From a virus: a stretch of DNA of 64,000 nt. The stretch lies in the IMG/VR virus record IMGVR_UViG_3300048919_000175, positions 1 through 64,000 of that record; one strand, given 5' to 3'. The notes beneath the pieces are model-generated. The model ran no database searches. It saw only the letters and a list, made by a program, of their open reading frames with translations, and was not told where the DNA came from. Numbering within the stretch: position 1 is the first letter of the stretch; the number at the start of each line of letters is the position of its first letter. A program made the position numbers and the translations under genes. Shown piece by piece: positions 18,165 through 27,472 of this stretch.

Positions 18165-19358
18165 ATGGCATGTTTGATCGAGCGGCCAGACCCGCGCACG
18201 CTGTTTGAGAGCCTCAAGACGATGTTCTCTACGAACGTGCTTGGCGGCGCGAACGTGATCCCTGAAAGCAACGAATGGTACGTCGTCTCGAACGACTATG
18301 CCACTGCCGAGCAGTTCTTTTCGATCGGCGAGCAGCAATGGAAAGAGCGCGATCCGCGCTACGCATGCTGCGACAATCTCATTGACATGGCGGCTATTGA
18401 CGGCGTCTACCCGCGCCCGGCCATGTTCGCAGAAGGTTATATCCAGATTACGGGTGCGCCGCTATCTTCTCTGGCCAGCTCCATCGAAGCTACCATCGGC
18501 GGCAACGCCTATATCTCAATCGGCTCAGTCCCTGCCTCGCTGGATACCAGCGGCAATGCTGTGCTGCGCATGCGCGCGCTAGAGCCGGGTCCAGACAGCA
18601 ACCTTAAGGCCGGAACGACAACTGGCACGCTCACCACGCAAATGACAGGCGTCAATAGCACGGTGACAGTGTACGGCGGTCAGTTTTGCGGCGGTGCAAT
18701 CGCGGAAGAATGCGAACCGTTCCGCATCCGCTATCTGGAACGTCTGCGCTACAAGCCAAAGAAAGACCTCGCTTGGGTCAAGGAAAAACTCCTGGAATGG
18801 CCATGCGTGACTTCCGTGTGCGAACGTGCCGGTTCGTGCTGCTATCCGGAAGATGTCAAGGATTGGGAAACCGGCATCGACTGCAACCGCCCGATCAGGC
18901 TCTACGCGATGTTCGACAGCACGTTCCCGTGCGGTGCGGCTCCGCAGAACATCATCGACGACATTGACGAATGGATGTTCGGACTTATCCAAGGTATCGG
19001 CCAAGGCGAAGCCCCAATTGGGGTCGTCGGCAAAATCTATTCGTTCAAGGGCGCTTATGTCAATATCAAACTAGACGGTCTGGTCTGCACGACCCCGGCC
19101 ATCGCGAATGAAATCAGGGAGCGCCTGACCGAATACGTCGCTCGGATTTGCCCGTCGCAGACCTTGCTCATGCAGGACCTGAAGGCCATTGTCGCGCAGC
19201 TGATGCTCGGCACTGGCAACTTCGAAGTCGTCATCGAGAAAGCTGATCCGAACTACGAACACATCATGATCAACTATTGCGGCGATGCGGAGCCGGATTG
19301 CGACTATCGCATCTGCCTGAATACGATCGAGTTCGTAAACCCTGAAGGCGGCGTATGA
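18165..19358 (+). CDS. Baseplate J-like protein (Mu gp47)
   Basis: This 397-residue wedge protein forms the baseplate periphery. The central region AEGYIQITGAPLSSLASSIE...LRMRALEPGPDSNLKAGTTTGTL is the J-like pattern (alpha/beta insertion with GS-N-x-x-AGT). The C-terminal RIRYLERLRYKPK followed by WVKEKLLEWPCVTSVCER matches the conserved R-x-R-x-x-x motif. It is cysteine-rich. Its stop overlaps the gp48-like start (ATGA). Confidence 0.85.
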   Translation: MACLIERPDPRTLFESLKTMFSTNVLGGANVIPESNEWYVVSNDYATAEQFFSIGEQQWKERDPRYACCDNLIDMAAIDGVYPRPAMFAEGYIQITGAPLSSLASSIEATIGGNAYISIGSVPASLDTSGNAVLRMRALEPGPDSNLKAGTTTGTLTTQMTGVNSTVTVYGGQFCGGAIAEECEPFRIRYLERLRYKPKKDLAWVKEKLLEWPCVTSVCERAGSCCYPEDVKDWETGIDCNRPIRLYAMFDSTFPCGAAPQNIIDDIDEWMFGLIQGIGQGEAPIGVVGKIYSFKGAYVNIKLDGLVCTTPAIANEIRERLTEYVARICPSQTLLMQDLKAIVAQLMLGTGNFEVVIEKADPNYEHIMINYCGDAEPDCDYRICLNTIEFVNPEGGV

Positions 19359-20218
19359 GCTATATCTTCAAGAATGGTATCGATGGTGCAGTGCCGGTCG
19401 GGGAACTTCCCTCCGATGGCTGCTGCCCGCCCGATATCTGCTCTATCGACCCTGACGGGCTGAAATGCTCGATGGTCAGCTTGCTGCCTTCCGGCCCGCT
19501 ATGGGACGAGACCAAGCAGCTCGGCGTTCAGAATTGCGATACGTGCGAGCCGTGCGAAGAGCCGTTCATGGACGAGCAATGCGCCAGCCTCGTCTTGCAT
19601 GCGCACTACAAAGGCGCGCTCCTCTATTACTATATCATGGCTATCCTCTGGCCAGCCCTGCGCGAGGCTAATCCGGCCACCGCATGGTCGACAATGGACG
19701 AATGGCTCGATAGGCTCGGATGGGCTGATTGCTACAACACCTATTGCCGCGACCCAGACTTGGGGCCAATCACGCCTTACGAGATCGTCACGGAATGCTC
19801 GGACCATGAATATTGCCCGCCGGTATTCGGAGAGGAACTAACCCGCATTTACAAGCGCGGAGTTATCCTCGCCCTCTGGCGCATGCGCCATGGTTCTGTT
19901 GAAAATCTTGCAGCGATCAATTTCATCATCTCGTCGCTATACGCCGAAGTGGTCCCCCAAACCGATGCTTTCGGTAAGGTCTGCTTGATCCTTCGACCCA
20001 CTCAGGATTATGCTCCGGTCGTGTTGCCGACGCCTTGTCCTGAAACTGAAAGCACTATACTCCAAGCACAAAAGCAGGTTAAACTCTACCTGACACCCGG
20101 AAACGGATTGTGCATTGGTGGCCCCGACAGAGCCTATCCGCTCGTGCTGGCAGCGCATTGCATCGTCCGTTCGCTGCTACCGATTTGCTGCAATATTTGT
20201 CTGAAGAGACAGCCATAA
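19355..20218 (+). CDS. Tail protein, Mu gp48-like (DUF2313)
   Basis: This 287-residue protein carries SLLPSGPLWDE near residue 48, the LLP-x-G-x-x-W signature of this baseplate family, and RIYKRGVILALWRMRHGS further on. It has about twenty cysteines (DGCCPPDICS, NCDTCEPCEEPF, ICCNICLK), which is extreme for a phage tail protein. It follows the J-like gene, as in Mu. Confidence 0.75.
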   Translation: MSYIFKNGIDGAVPVGELPSDGCCPPDICSIDPDGLKCSMVSLLPSGPLWDETKQLGVQNCDTCEPCEEPFMDEQCASLVLHAHYKGALLYYYIMAILWPALREANPATAWSTMDEWLDRLGWADCYNTYCRDPDLGPITPYEIVTECSDHEYCPPVFGEELTRIYKRGVILALWRMRHGSVENLAAINFIISSLYAEVVPQTDAFGKVCLILRPTQDYAPVVLPTPCPETESTILQAQKQVKLYLTPGNGLCIGGPDRAYPLVLAAHCIVRSLLPICCNICLKRQP

Positions 20219-20227
20219 GAGGACACC

Positions 20228-21076
20228 ATGGCGGGCATTTTCCCACAAGCTGGAACGCAGGCCGAAAACGCTCAGAACGCGCAGGTCGGCGTCAAGACGG
20301 TTGCGAATTGCGACCCGCTATTCTATCGCACCAATTGCGCGGTGCGGTTCGATCCGGTCTCCACGAACGCGCTCATTTCTGAAATCGCCAATGCGGTTAA
20401 CGCAGCGGACAAGGACTATGATTGCTCGCGCCTGGACAACCTCGCGCTTGCGATCAAGGAGCTGGCCAACCTTTGCCGACTGGCAGGGGTGCAGGCCGAC
20501 GCAGACGATCTGATCGCAGGTTGCTATGACGGCCAGCAGGGACTTGCATCCGTTCGCCAGCTCCTTAATTTGGCACCGGCAATCTTCGACGTAGGACCGA
20601 TTACCGCCAACGACTATATCGGCTTCCTCGATAGCGAGACCGGTATCGACAAGAAGATCACATATCAGAACCTGAAGAACACTCTGTTCGAAGGCGGCGG
20701 CGGTGCGCCCATCATCATTCCGAATGGTCCGATTGTCAGTGCATTCGGCACCGACAAAGACGGCAATTTCAGCATGGCCGGACAAAATGCTGGTGTCGTT
20801 TATTGGCATACCGGGACCGGCGCTGACGTGCGCATCGGCGCGATCACACTTGTCGCGCCTAACGGTTTCGGCGGTTTGCAGCCGACCACTTGGGGTCAAG
20901 CGCAAGGATCGGCAGTCTCTGGCGGCGACCTGACTGGTATTTTCTCCATGGTGAGAAAGAACGGGTCGTGGTACGTCGTGCAGAACGGCGTCGGCATGTT
21001 GTGCGGCGGCGACGCTCTTGACTATTCGTTCCACGGTAGCGGCACTCTGTCGATTATGGCCGGACTTATCCTTTAG
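20228..21076 (+). CDS. Short tail fibre protein
   Basis: This 282-residue protein starts MAGIFPQAGT and shares its opening with the next gene (MPGIFPDPSK). Both also share a later C-x-R/T-L-DNL pattern (DYDCSRLDNLALAIKE here). The C-terminal half is beta-rich and Gly-rich (GTGADVRIGAITLVAPNGFG), typical of a receptor-binding tip. It is probably a trimeric fibre or fibre adaptor paralogous to the N terminus of the next gene. Confidence 0.65.
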   Translation: MAGIFPQAGTQAENAQNAQVGVKTVANCDPLFYRTNCAVRFDPVSTNALISEIANAVNAADKDYDCSRLDNLALAIKELANLCRLAGVQADADDLIAGCYDGQQGLASVRQLLNLAPAIFDVGPITANDYIGFLDSETGIDKKITYQNLKNTLFEGGGGAPIIIPNGPIVSAFGTDKDGNFSMAGQNAGVVYWHTGTGADVRIGAITLVAPNGFGGLQPTTWGQAQGSAVSGGDLTGIFSMVRKNGSWYVVQNGVGMLCGGDALDYSFHGSGTLSIMAGLIL

Positions 21077-21084
21077 GAGCTGAC

Positions 21085-23238
21085 ATGCCGGGAATTTTTC
21101 CTGATCCGTCCAAAGGCGGACTTATCGTCCGCAACCCGACAACCGGCCTGCCTATCGCACAGCCGAACGTATTCAACGCCGCCGTGCCACCGCTACCGTT
21201 CGGTCTCACGTGCGACCTCACTGCTATGCCGGAGGACTGCAATGTTCGTCCGTCCAATTCGCAGATCAATGCAATTGTCTCCGAAATCATCAATTTCTTC
21301 GTCGGCCTTTCGCCCGGTCGCGAATGGGATTGCACCGCACTCGATAACCTTCAGCTAGCCCTTGGGGACTTTGTCGCAAATCTTGCAGGCAGCGGGGAAG
21401 GATCGCTCGTTTGCTCCTCGGCCGTCGGCGATGGCTCTGAGGGCGGCGCGGCACTGCTTTACTGCGATGGCGCTATCGTCAAGAAGCTGCTGATCACGGG
21501 GGAAGGTTCGCTCAAGGAATTGGTCAGTGCGCAATTGTGCAGTGCTGAGGAACAAGCTCCGAACACCAATGACGACTATATGTTGTTCTGCCGGAACGGC
21601 GTCGTCAACAAGACTTCGGCCGTAACGTTCCAATGGTTCACAGGCGAATGGGTGCAGGGGCGCTCGTACACGACAAACCATATGGTGCGCAAGAACGGCA
21701 GGCTGTATTCGCCGAATGCTGCCATTCCGCCGAACACTCCTTTTGTGATCGGTACGTCCCTCGCGACGTGGTACGAAGTCAGCCCGAGCGGCGCTTCCCT
21801 GCCTTACGATCCGGCCAACGCTTACTCTGTTGATACGATCGTCAGCAAGGATGGAAAGTTCTATGCCGCCAACGATGATATTCCGGCCAATACGCCTTTC
21901 GTCGTCGGTACTACCGGCGCGACGTGGCGGGAAGTCAAGCTTAACGAGGCATTCATTAACGATTGGAACGCGTCGCTCTACTATGGCAAAAACTCCGTCG
22001 TCGTAAAGGATGGCGTTATCTGGCGTGCCAATCAGCCCACCGCGCCCGGCACATGGTCGGCTGCGCAGTGGGACCAGATCGGCGGCGAGCGCAACATCTA
22101 CCGTGGCCCATGGGCCATCGGCAATCCATACAATATCTTCGATCTCGTGCGGCGCAACAATCGCCTGTACGAAGCCAATGCGGCCATTCCGGCAAACACG
22201 CCATTTGTGATCGGCCAGACCGGTGCAACATGGCGTGAGGTTTCCCCGTCGATCGGTACTGAGTACGACAATGACAGCACGTATGTATCTGGCAATATTG
22301 TCAGCTATAATGGCCAGTTCTTCGTGGCCAACGGAGCCATTCCGGTCAACACTCCGCCAACGGGCAGCGGTCTCGGCCTTACGGGCGCGACATGGCGTCC
22401 ATTCAGCGTTTCGCAACTGATCCTCAAGCAGTACGTCGATACCGACGCGTATCTCGGTAACGAGCTGTTTGAATATCATACAGAAATTCCAGGACAGCGC
22501 GCCCTGTTCCGGACCGTTGCGGCAGGCAAGCAGCCTTCCATCTTCGGTTATCAATATGCAGACGTCATCGGCGAACGCAACAAGTTCCGCGACGACTGGT
22601 CTGTAGACGGCAACTACAAATCAGGCGACGTGGTCTTTGCGCCACCCGCCGCGAGCTTGTTCGCCTTTGCCTTGGTGCGCGCGAACTCCGACATGCCACC
22701 CGGCACTTCGTTTGTGATCGGCACGGGCGCGCTGCAATGGACGATCATCAATAGCTCCGACCTCTCGTCGCTGCTTTACGATCAGGCCAAAGCCTATGCT
22801 GCCGGTCAGCTGGTCATCACCCCTTGGGGCATCTTCCGCGCCAACAATGACATTCCCTCTGGTACTTCCTTCCACGAGGCCAATATCGGCGGCGTAACAT
22901 GGAAGTCGATGAACAAGCGACGCCCCACGCTGGCGATCGCCGACGCTTCGTCATTTGCGGTTGGGGATCACCTCGATCGGCACTTGGCATTCACCGCCGC
23001 AGGTGCTAAGACCTATACCATTAATGATCTCAATTTCCAGGATGGCGATATGCTCACGGGCTACTCCATCAATGGACAGCTGACTTTCGCATTCGGAAAT
23101 GGCAACGTCATGCACTCACCGGAGACATTTTCGCTGCGCAACGTAGACTACGCAACTTTCGTCATTCACTGCATCGGTCCCGGTGCAATCGGCAGCCCCA
23201 AGGAATTCGTCCTTTCGGGGGACCTTCTCGCAATCTGA
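21085..23238 (+). CDS. Long tail fibre with tandem carbohydrate-binding-like repeats
   Basis: This 717-residue protein has an N terminus paralogous to the preceding fibre. From about residue 185 to 610 there are about seven copies of a module of 45-55 residues. Its consensus is W/Y-x-x-G-x-Y, then V-x-x-x-G-x-L-Y, then A-N-x-x-IP-x-NTPFV-IG followed by ATW-x-EV. This pattern resembles the small chitinase-type carbohydrate-binding modules. The C-terminal about 100 residues differ. The fibre probably binds host surface glycans. Confidence 0.75.
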   Translation: MPGIFPDPSKGGLIVRNPTTGLPIAQPNVFNAAVPPLPFGLTCDLTAMPEDCNVRPSNSQINAIVSEIINFFVGLSPGREWDCTALDNLQLALGDFVANLAGSGEGSLVCSSAVGDGSEGGAALLYCDGAIVKKLLITGEGSLKELVSAQLCSAEEQAPNTNDDYMLFCRNGVVNKTSAVTFQWFTGEWVQGRSYTTNHMVRKNGRLYSPNAAIPPNTPFVIGTSLATWYEVSPSGASLPYDPANAYSVDTIVSKDGKFYAANDDIPANTPFVVGTTGATWREVKLNEAFINDWNASLYYGKNSVVVKDGVIWRANQPTAPGTWSAAQWDQIGGERNIYRGPWAIGNPYNIFDLVRRNNRLYEANAAIPANTPFVIGQTGATWREVSPSIGTEYDNDSTYVSGNIVSYNGQFFVANGAIPVNTPPTGSGLGLTGATWRPFSVSQLILKQYVDTDAYLGNELFEYHTEIPGQRALFRTVAAGKQPSIFGYQYADVIGERNKFRDDWSVDGNYKSGDVVFAPPAASLFAFALVRANSDMPPGTSFVIGTGALQWTIINSSDLSSLLYDQAKAYAAGQLVITPWGIFRANNDIPSGTSFHEANIGGVTWKSMNKRRPTLAIADASSFAVGDHLDRHLAFTAAGAKTYTINDLNFQDGDMLTGYSINGQLTFAFGNGNVMHSPETFSLRNVDYATFVIHCIGPGAIGSPKEFVLSGDLLAI

Positions 23239-23245
23239 GGTTACT

Positions 23246-24355
23246 ATGTCTCTTTCGGCACAAGAGCAGCTTCTCGTCGGTAAGTATGCATCGCAGCGTG
23301 GAGTATCCCTCAACGCCTGCCTTGCATTCATGAAGGTCGAGACCGGCATGCAGACTGGCACCATTATCAATGGTGTCTTGAAAGCAATCATCCGTTGGGA
23401 AGGCCATTATTTCGATCGGCTTATCCCTCCTGCCCTGCAAGCGAAAGCCCGTGCGCTCAAGCTGGCCAGCCCCAAGGTTGGCGGCATTGCTAACCCGGCT
23501 TCACAAGTGGCACGATACCTGATCCTAGACGAGGGCAAGAAGCTCGACGTCACTGCCGCCATTAGCTCCTGCTCGTGGGGCGTTGGTCAAGTCATGGGCG
23601 CGCACTGGAAGAAGCTCGGCTTCCCTTCCGCCGAAGAATTTGAACGCACGGCTCAGTCTGGCTTTAGCGGGCAGCTTGCCATCATGTTCGCGTTCATGGA
23701 CGTGAGCGGCGTGATCCAGCATCTGCGCCGCCTTGATTGGTCGGCCGTTGCGCGCATCTGGAACGGTGCAGCCTACGCCAAGAACAAATACGACGTAAAG
23801 ATGAAGGAAGCCTATGAAGCGCTGGAAGGTGCCAAGGCTCCGGCTCCGGCGTCGGCTGGCATGATCCGCGTCGGCTCCAAGGGCGCAAAGGTCCGCGAGC
23901 TACAGGGCTTGCTGGTCCGCGCTGGCTATGCGGTCACGGTGGATGGCGACTACGGCGGCTCTACAGAGCGCGCAGTGCGTTCGTTCCAAGCAAGAAATCA
24001 CCTCGACGTTGACGGCGTTGCCGGGCCGCAAACCATGCAACTCCTCGCGACGTTCAAGTCTGCACCAGAGGAGAAAGTCGGTCAGCTCAAGCCGCTCGAC
24101 ACTCCGGAAGTCAAGCAGGGTCTGTTCTCCGCTATCGGCGCGGCAGGCGGCACGGGCGCGGTCAAGTCGACCATCGACCAAGCCAAGGATCAGCTCACGC
24201 CATATGTCGGCAATGCCTTTGTCGACAATATCATGACGTACCTGACCGTTGCTGGTGTCGTCGTGCTTATGGGCGGTCTGGCCTATGCCGGTTACGGTCT
24301 CTGGAAAAAGCGGCACTCCTCGTTGGGGATCGAAGACAAGGTTGCAATGGCATGA
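23246..24355 (+). CDS. Endolysin: N-acetylmuramidase, peptidoglycan-binding domain, C-terminal TM
   Basis: This is 369 residues from the ATG at 23246, preceded by GAGG. Residues about 20-190 match the N-acetylmuramidase family, with a likely catalytic glutamate in IRWEGHYF (E52) and CSWGVGQVMG near 110. Residues about 195-255 are a PG_binding_1 domain (RELQGLLVRAGY, GDYGGSTERAVRSFQ, DGVAGPQTM). Residues about 325-350 form a transmembrane helix before a basic end. A C-terminal anchor is unusual; release may depend on holin-like events. No separate holin was recognised. Confidence 0.85.
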   Translation: MSLSAQEQLLVGKYASQRGVSLNACLAFMKVETGMQTGTIINGVLKAIIRWEGHYFDRLIPPALQAKARALKLASPKVGGIANPASQVARYLILDEGKKLDVTAAISSCSWGVGQVMGAHWKKLGFPSAEEFERTAQSGFSGQLAIMFAFMDVSGVIQHLRRLDWSAVARIWNGAAYAKNKYDVKMKEAYEALEGAKAPAPASAGMIRVGSKGAKVRELQGLLVRAGYAVTVDGDYGGSTERAVRSFQARNHLDVDGVAGPQTMQLLATFKSAPEEKVGQLKPLDTPEVKQGLFSAIGAAGGTGAVKSTIDQAKDQLTPYVGNAFVDNIMTYLTVAGVVVLMGGLAYAGYGLWKKRHSSLGIEDKVAMA

Positions 24356-24600
24356 CCATTTCCAGCTACATAAAGATCGGCCTTGGTTTGTTCGCGTTGC
24401 TCATCATGGCTTACGTCATCCACAACGTATTCAACTACGGGCGCGACACAGCCCTTGAAGGTGTGAGGAAGAACAATGAACGTCTCGGCACGGAGGCTGA
24501 CAAGGCTGCTCTCGATTACGACGACTGCATGCGTGCTAACCGCATGTGGGACTGGCGGAACAATCGATGTGGCGGCAATGCGCCGAACGGTGGGAACTGA
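24352..24600 (+). CDS. Inner-membrane spanin (Rz-like)
   Basis: This 82-residue protein starts by ATGA overlap with the endolysin. Residues about 6-26 are a transmembrane helix (YIKIGLGLFALLIMAYVIH), followed by a charged periplasmic helix (EGVRKNNERLGTEADKAALD). Together with the nested lipoprotein gene this is the i-spanin/o-spanin arrangement that fuses the inner and outer membranes at the end of lysis. Confidence 0.75.
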   Translation: MTISSYIKIGLGLFALLIMAYVIHNVFNYGRDTALEGVRKNNERLGTEADKAALDYDDCMRANRMWDWRNNRCGGNAPNGGN

Positions 24601-24742
24601 CCTGATTGGGGTCAAGGGAGCTACCGTTGAAGATCAAAATAACATTAACAGAACTGTGGTCCGCCTTGGTGCAGCAAAGATATATACCGCTGGAGAGCTC
24701 GCTGCCCATGGCGAGCGCCTTGCTGCCCGGCAGGCAAAATAA
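24476..24742 (+). CDS. Outer-membrane spanin lipoprotein (Rz1-like), nested
   Basis: This 88-residue protein is read in another frame and starts inside the i-spanin gene (GAGGAAGAACA precedes the ATG). A signal peptide ends in the lipobox LTAC, so Cys24 should be lipidated; the mature part is about 65 residues. It extends 142 bases beyond the i-spanin stop. Confidence 0.75.
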   Translation: MNVSARRLTRLLSITTTACVLTACGTGGTIDVAAMRRTVGTDLIGVKGATVEDQNNINRTVVRLGAAKIYTAGELAAHGERLAARQAK

Positions 24743-24773
24743 AGAGGCCCTAGAATTAAAATCTAGGGCCTCT
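24736..24773 (-). terminator. Terminator at the convergence of late and replication units
   Basis: A perfect 12-bp stem (AGAGGCCCTAGA with TCTAGGGCCTCT, 7-base loop). On the minus strand it is followed by TTTATTTT, so it terminates leftward replication transcripts. It also lies 1 base after the o-spanin stop and may work in both directions. Confidence 0.85.
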
Positions 24774-24818
24774 GGAAGCGTTTCTAGCCATGGCGGCTAG
24801 GGTAGTAGCCTAGCGGCC

Positions 24819-25211
24819 TTACTGCTTGCCCTTGGCCAACTGTGCGCCGTGCGCATGGGCCAAGCCCTGGAGCGCCAGAACGGTCGAATGGTGCTGCAAC
24901 TGGCCGAGCTCGGTCATGTGGTGATAGAGGTCGGCATAAGCCTGCTCGATCTCGCGAGAAATCTTCTGCACGAGAGCCTGCTTGTCCTTGATGGCTGCGT
25001 CGATCTGCACCTTCTCGTTCATGGTATTCTCCATGGTTTTCATGGAAATGTCTGCCGGGGTCACAGGGACCTTCGTCATTACCGGCTGCGTGACCGGGCG
25101 TTGCGATGGCGGAATGGTGTTCGCCTTCGCTTCACGCGCATCAGCCGCAGCCAATACTTCGCGAATACCGCCGTCCAATGTTTCGCCGACCTTCTCTGGA
25201 ATTGCATTCAT
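24819..25211 (-). CDS. Hypothetical protein, last gene of the leftward unit
   Basis: This 130-residue protein has two parts: an Ala/Glu-rich N terminus with a Pro/Thr-rich linker (PVTQPVMTKVPVTPADIS) and a helical C terminus likely to form a coiled coil (KDKQALVQKISREIEQAYAD). No family is recognised. A good ribosome site (CAGGAGCGTAAC) precedes the start. Confidence 0.6.
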   Translation of the reverse strand: MNAIPEKVGETLDGGIREVLAAADAREAKANTIPPSQRPVTQPVMTKVPVTPADISMKTMENTMNEKVQIDAAIKDKQALVQKISREIEQAYADLYHHMTELGQLQHHSTVLALQGLAHAHGAQLAKGKQ

Positions 25212-25240
25212 GTTACGCTCCTGTTTGATTTTCGTTATAG

Positions 25241-25405
25241 TTACGCTGCGACCTTTTCACGCTTTACTGTCACAACGATGATCTGCTGGCCCGCAAACAT
25301 CTTGCGGACCTCATTTGCAGCAGATTGGGGATCGGAAGCGAGGACCGATCTATAGTCGATCACGCCGCTTGCGCGATGTTCGAATTTTACTTTGAATTTG
25401 ACCAC
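25241..25405 (-). CDS. Small unknown protein, GTG start
   Basis: This 54-residue protein starts at GTG directly after the TAA of the gene before, with GGAG nine bases upstream. The beta-alpha-beta look (VKFKVKFEHRASGVIDYRS, then IIVVTVKREK) suggests a small folded domain. Function unknown. Confidence 0.6.
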   Translation of the reverse strand: MVKFKVKFEHRASGVIDYRSVLASDPQSAANEVRKMFAGQQIIVVTVKREKVAA

Positions 25406-25714
25406 TTATGCTGGCTCCCTCGCCCACGACCCAACGAGCTTGGCATAGTCCCCGCGAATTGTAAAGGCCAGTTTATTACCCCTTCCAATCATATGGTTAC
25501 TAGAGAGGGTTAACTGCACATATGTCATTTTACGCTCAAGGTCACGCAGGCATGCGCCCACGCCCGAACGGAAGTTGATCAACGTGTCGTCGGGGTCGAG
25601 CTCGGCTTTCACCAGCTCGCAAATCTCGTCCAGCTCGATCACGGTTTTGCCCTGTTTCTGCAGGGACGCGATCGCTTCCAGGATTACCATTTGCTTATTA
25701 GAAAATCGTAGCAT
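25406..25714 (-). CDS. Small unknown protein, possibly winged-helix
   Basis: This is 102 residues from the ATG at 25714, which overlaps the helicase gene by 17 bases. The helical N-terminal half (RFSNKQMVILEAIASLQKQG, then ELDEICELVKAE) and the following LINFRSGVGACLRDLERKM resemble a small winged-helix fold. Function unknown. Confidence 0.5.
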   Translation of the reverse strand: MLRFSNKQMVILEAIASLQKQGKTVIELDEICELVKAELDPDDTLINFRSGVGACLRDLERKMTYVQLTLSSNHMIGRGNKLAFTIRGDYAKLVGSWAREPA

Positions 25715-27464
25715 TGCCTGCCTCGTGTAGCATCTTGCGAATATCATCAAGCACCAAGGTTGAGAACTCTTTCTTCTGGCGCAAGTTAGCCAGAATACCA
25801 GTATCAACGGTGCGGCTTGCGATTAGATCGAGGAAGTGGCAGGCCTCCTTCGTCCCAATGCGGTGAATGCGGTCCTCACTCTGCCAGCGGTGCACGGCAT
25901 TGAAGGAGTTAGAGTAATAGATTGCATGGGTGCAAAGCCCCTGCAGATTAAGTCCAGTCCCACCAGCGGCAGGGTTGGAAATTAGAATATCCTTACCTGA
26001 GTTAGCGTCGAGGAACAAGCGTTTATTAATCGCACGCTGGTCGTCGGGCGTAGGGCCAATGTAGTCGACGGCCCGCGCACCGAACTTGCGCATGAGGACA
26101 TTTGCGTCGTGCTGGAACCGGCACCAGATGATCTTCTTGCGCTCGAAGCCGATCAGCTCGTCCAGTTCCTCCACGAGCTCAAGCCTTGGGTTCTTCGTAA
26201 ACTCGTGCGTCGTGCCATCGTCCAGCTTCATGAAGCCACACGTAATCTGCTGGAGGCGCAGGATCATGGTAGCGGCATGCTCGACCGAAATCACGCGTTC
26301 GTTCAGCACGGTGTACTGTTCGCCAGTAACTTCGCTCGTGACAATTTCTTCCGCTTGATCAAGCCGATAGAGGAAATCCTCCTTAAGCTTTTCATAAGCA
26401 TCCCGCTGCTCGTTGGTCAGCTTGAACGCCTTGCGCTCATAGACCTTCTCCGGTAGGTCAAGCTCATCCTTGGTGGCACGGAAAGTCACCTTGTCAATGC
26501 GCTGGTAGAACTTTTCCAAGTTCTTATGGCCCATGACCTTCTTGCCTTCGAAGCCGCCCATGCGGCAGTAATCCTTGCGGAACGAAGACTTGTACTCTTC
26601 CCCAATTATGTCGGCATCAAGGAAGAAGAACTGACCCCAAACGTCCTCCAAGTTCTTGGTGATTGGGGTCCCGCTCAGGATCGATCGGTAAGCAATGAAC
26701 GGCTTCAGCTTGAGCAATGTCTGGGCGCGATTGGTCTCTGGGTCCTTGGCCTCTTGGCTCTCGTCAACAACGCCATAGACCCGGCCCTGGAATGCCCGCA
26801 GGAACTTGACGAAGGCGGCATAGCCTTTCTTATTCCAGATGGCATCCATGTTAATCGAAAATACGATAAGCTTATCCTTAACGCGGGTGAGCCGGTCGAT
26901 TGCTTCCAGCTCACGTTTGGTATTGCCGCCTTCCCACGCGAGCCCTACGTAAGGGATCGAGGAATGGATATGTTCGACGATCTGCTCATCGACCCACTGC
27001 TCATGGACGCCCTTCTTGGTGATTACAAACAGCACGTCAATTTCGTACTTGCACCAAAGGTAGACGGCCTTGTCGATCGTGACCTTAGTCTTGCCGGTGC
27101 CGGTCTCCATAAACAGGGCGGAGCATTCCAAGTCCTTGGTCATTGCAAACGCGCGGTCCTGATGATTGTAACCGGGCATGGCGGTCTGGAACGGCGGGCG
27201 TTCCTTACGATCAATCATCAAGAAATCGTTGTTGAGGTTTAGCACGCGGCTCTTCTGGCGCTCGTCCTCGAACTCGCATTCTTCAAAAATCTCCAGCCAA
27301 TTTTCGATATTTCGCTGGCTCGTCTCAAACCAATAAGTTTTGCCGTCCTTCAGGAACTTTTTGCGCCCTGAAACCTTTAGCAGAAAACGGGTCAGCCGTG
27401 TGCCGTAAACCTCACCCTTATCGATGGTGACGCGGCATCCTTCGTTCGTTGCTGTAAGCTTCAT
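25698..27464 (-). CDS. SNF2/SF2-type DNA helicase
   Basis: This 588-residue ATPase has Walker A METGTGKT at residues 119-126, motif II DESQ at 234-237, motif III LSGTP at 263-267 and the SNF2-type motif VI QSEDRIHRIG near 540. GGTGLNLQGL (motif V) precedes motif VI. The first about 90 residues form a separate N-terminal domain, like the HARP-type region in some phage helicases. It probably remodels DNA at forks or recombination intermediates. It is co-transcribed with the primase-helicase and polymerase. Confidence 0.88.
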   Translation of the reverse strand: MKLTATNEGCRVTIDKGEVYGTRLTRFLLKVSGRKKFLKDGKTYWFETSQRNIENWLEIFEECEFEDERQKSRVLNLNNDFLMIDRKERPPFQTAMPGYNHQDRAFAMTKDLECSALFMETGTGKTKVTIDKAVYLWCKYEIDVLFVITKKGVHEQWVDEQIVEHIHSSIPYVGLAWEGGNTKRELEAIDRLTRVKDKLIVFSINMDAIWNKKGYAAFVKFLRAFQGRVYGVVDESQEAKDPETNRAQTLLKLKPFIAYRSILSGTPITKNLEDVWGQFFFLDADIIGEEYKSSFRKDYCRMGGFEGKKVMGHKNLEKFYQRIDKVTFRATKDELDLPEKVYERKAFKLTNEQRDAYEKLKEDFLYRLDQAEEIVTSEVTGEQYTVLNERVISVEHAATMILRLQQITCGFMKLDDGTTHEFTKNPRLELVEELDELIGFERKKIIWCRFQHDANVLMRKFGARAVDYIGPTPDDQRAINKRLFLDANSGKDILISNPAAGGTGLNLQGLCTHAIYYSNSFNAVHRWQSEDRIHRIGTKEACHFLDLIASRTVDTGILANLRQKKEFSTLVLDDIRKMLHEAGNATIF

Positions 27465-27472
27465 GTGATTTC

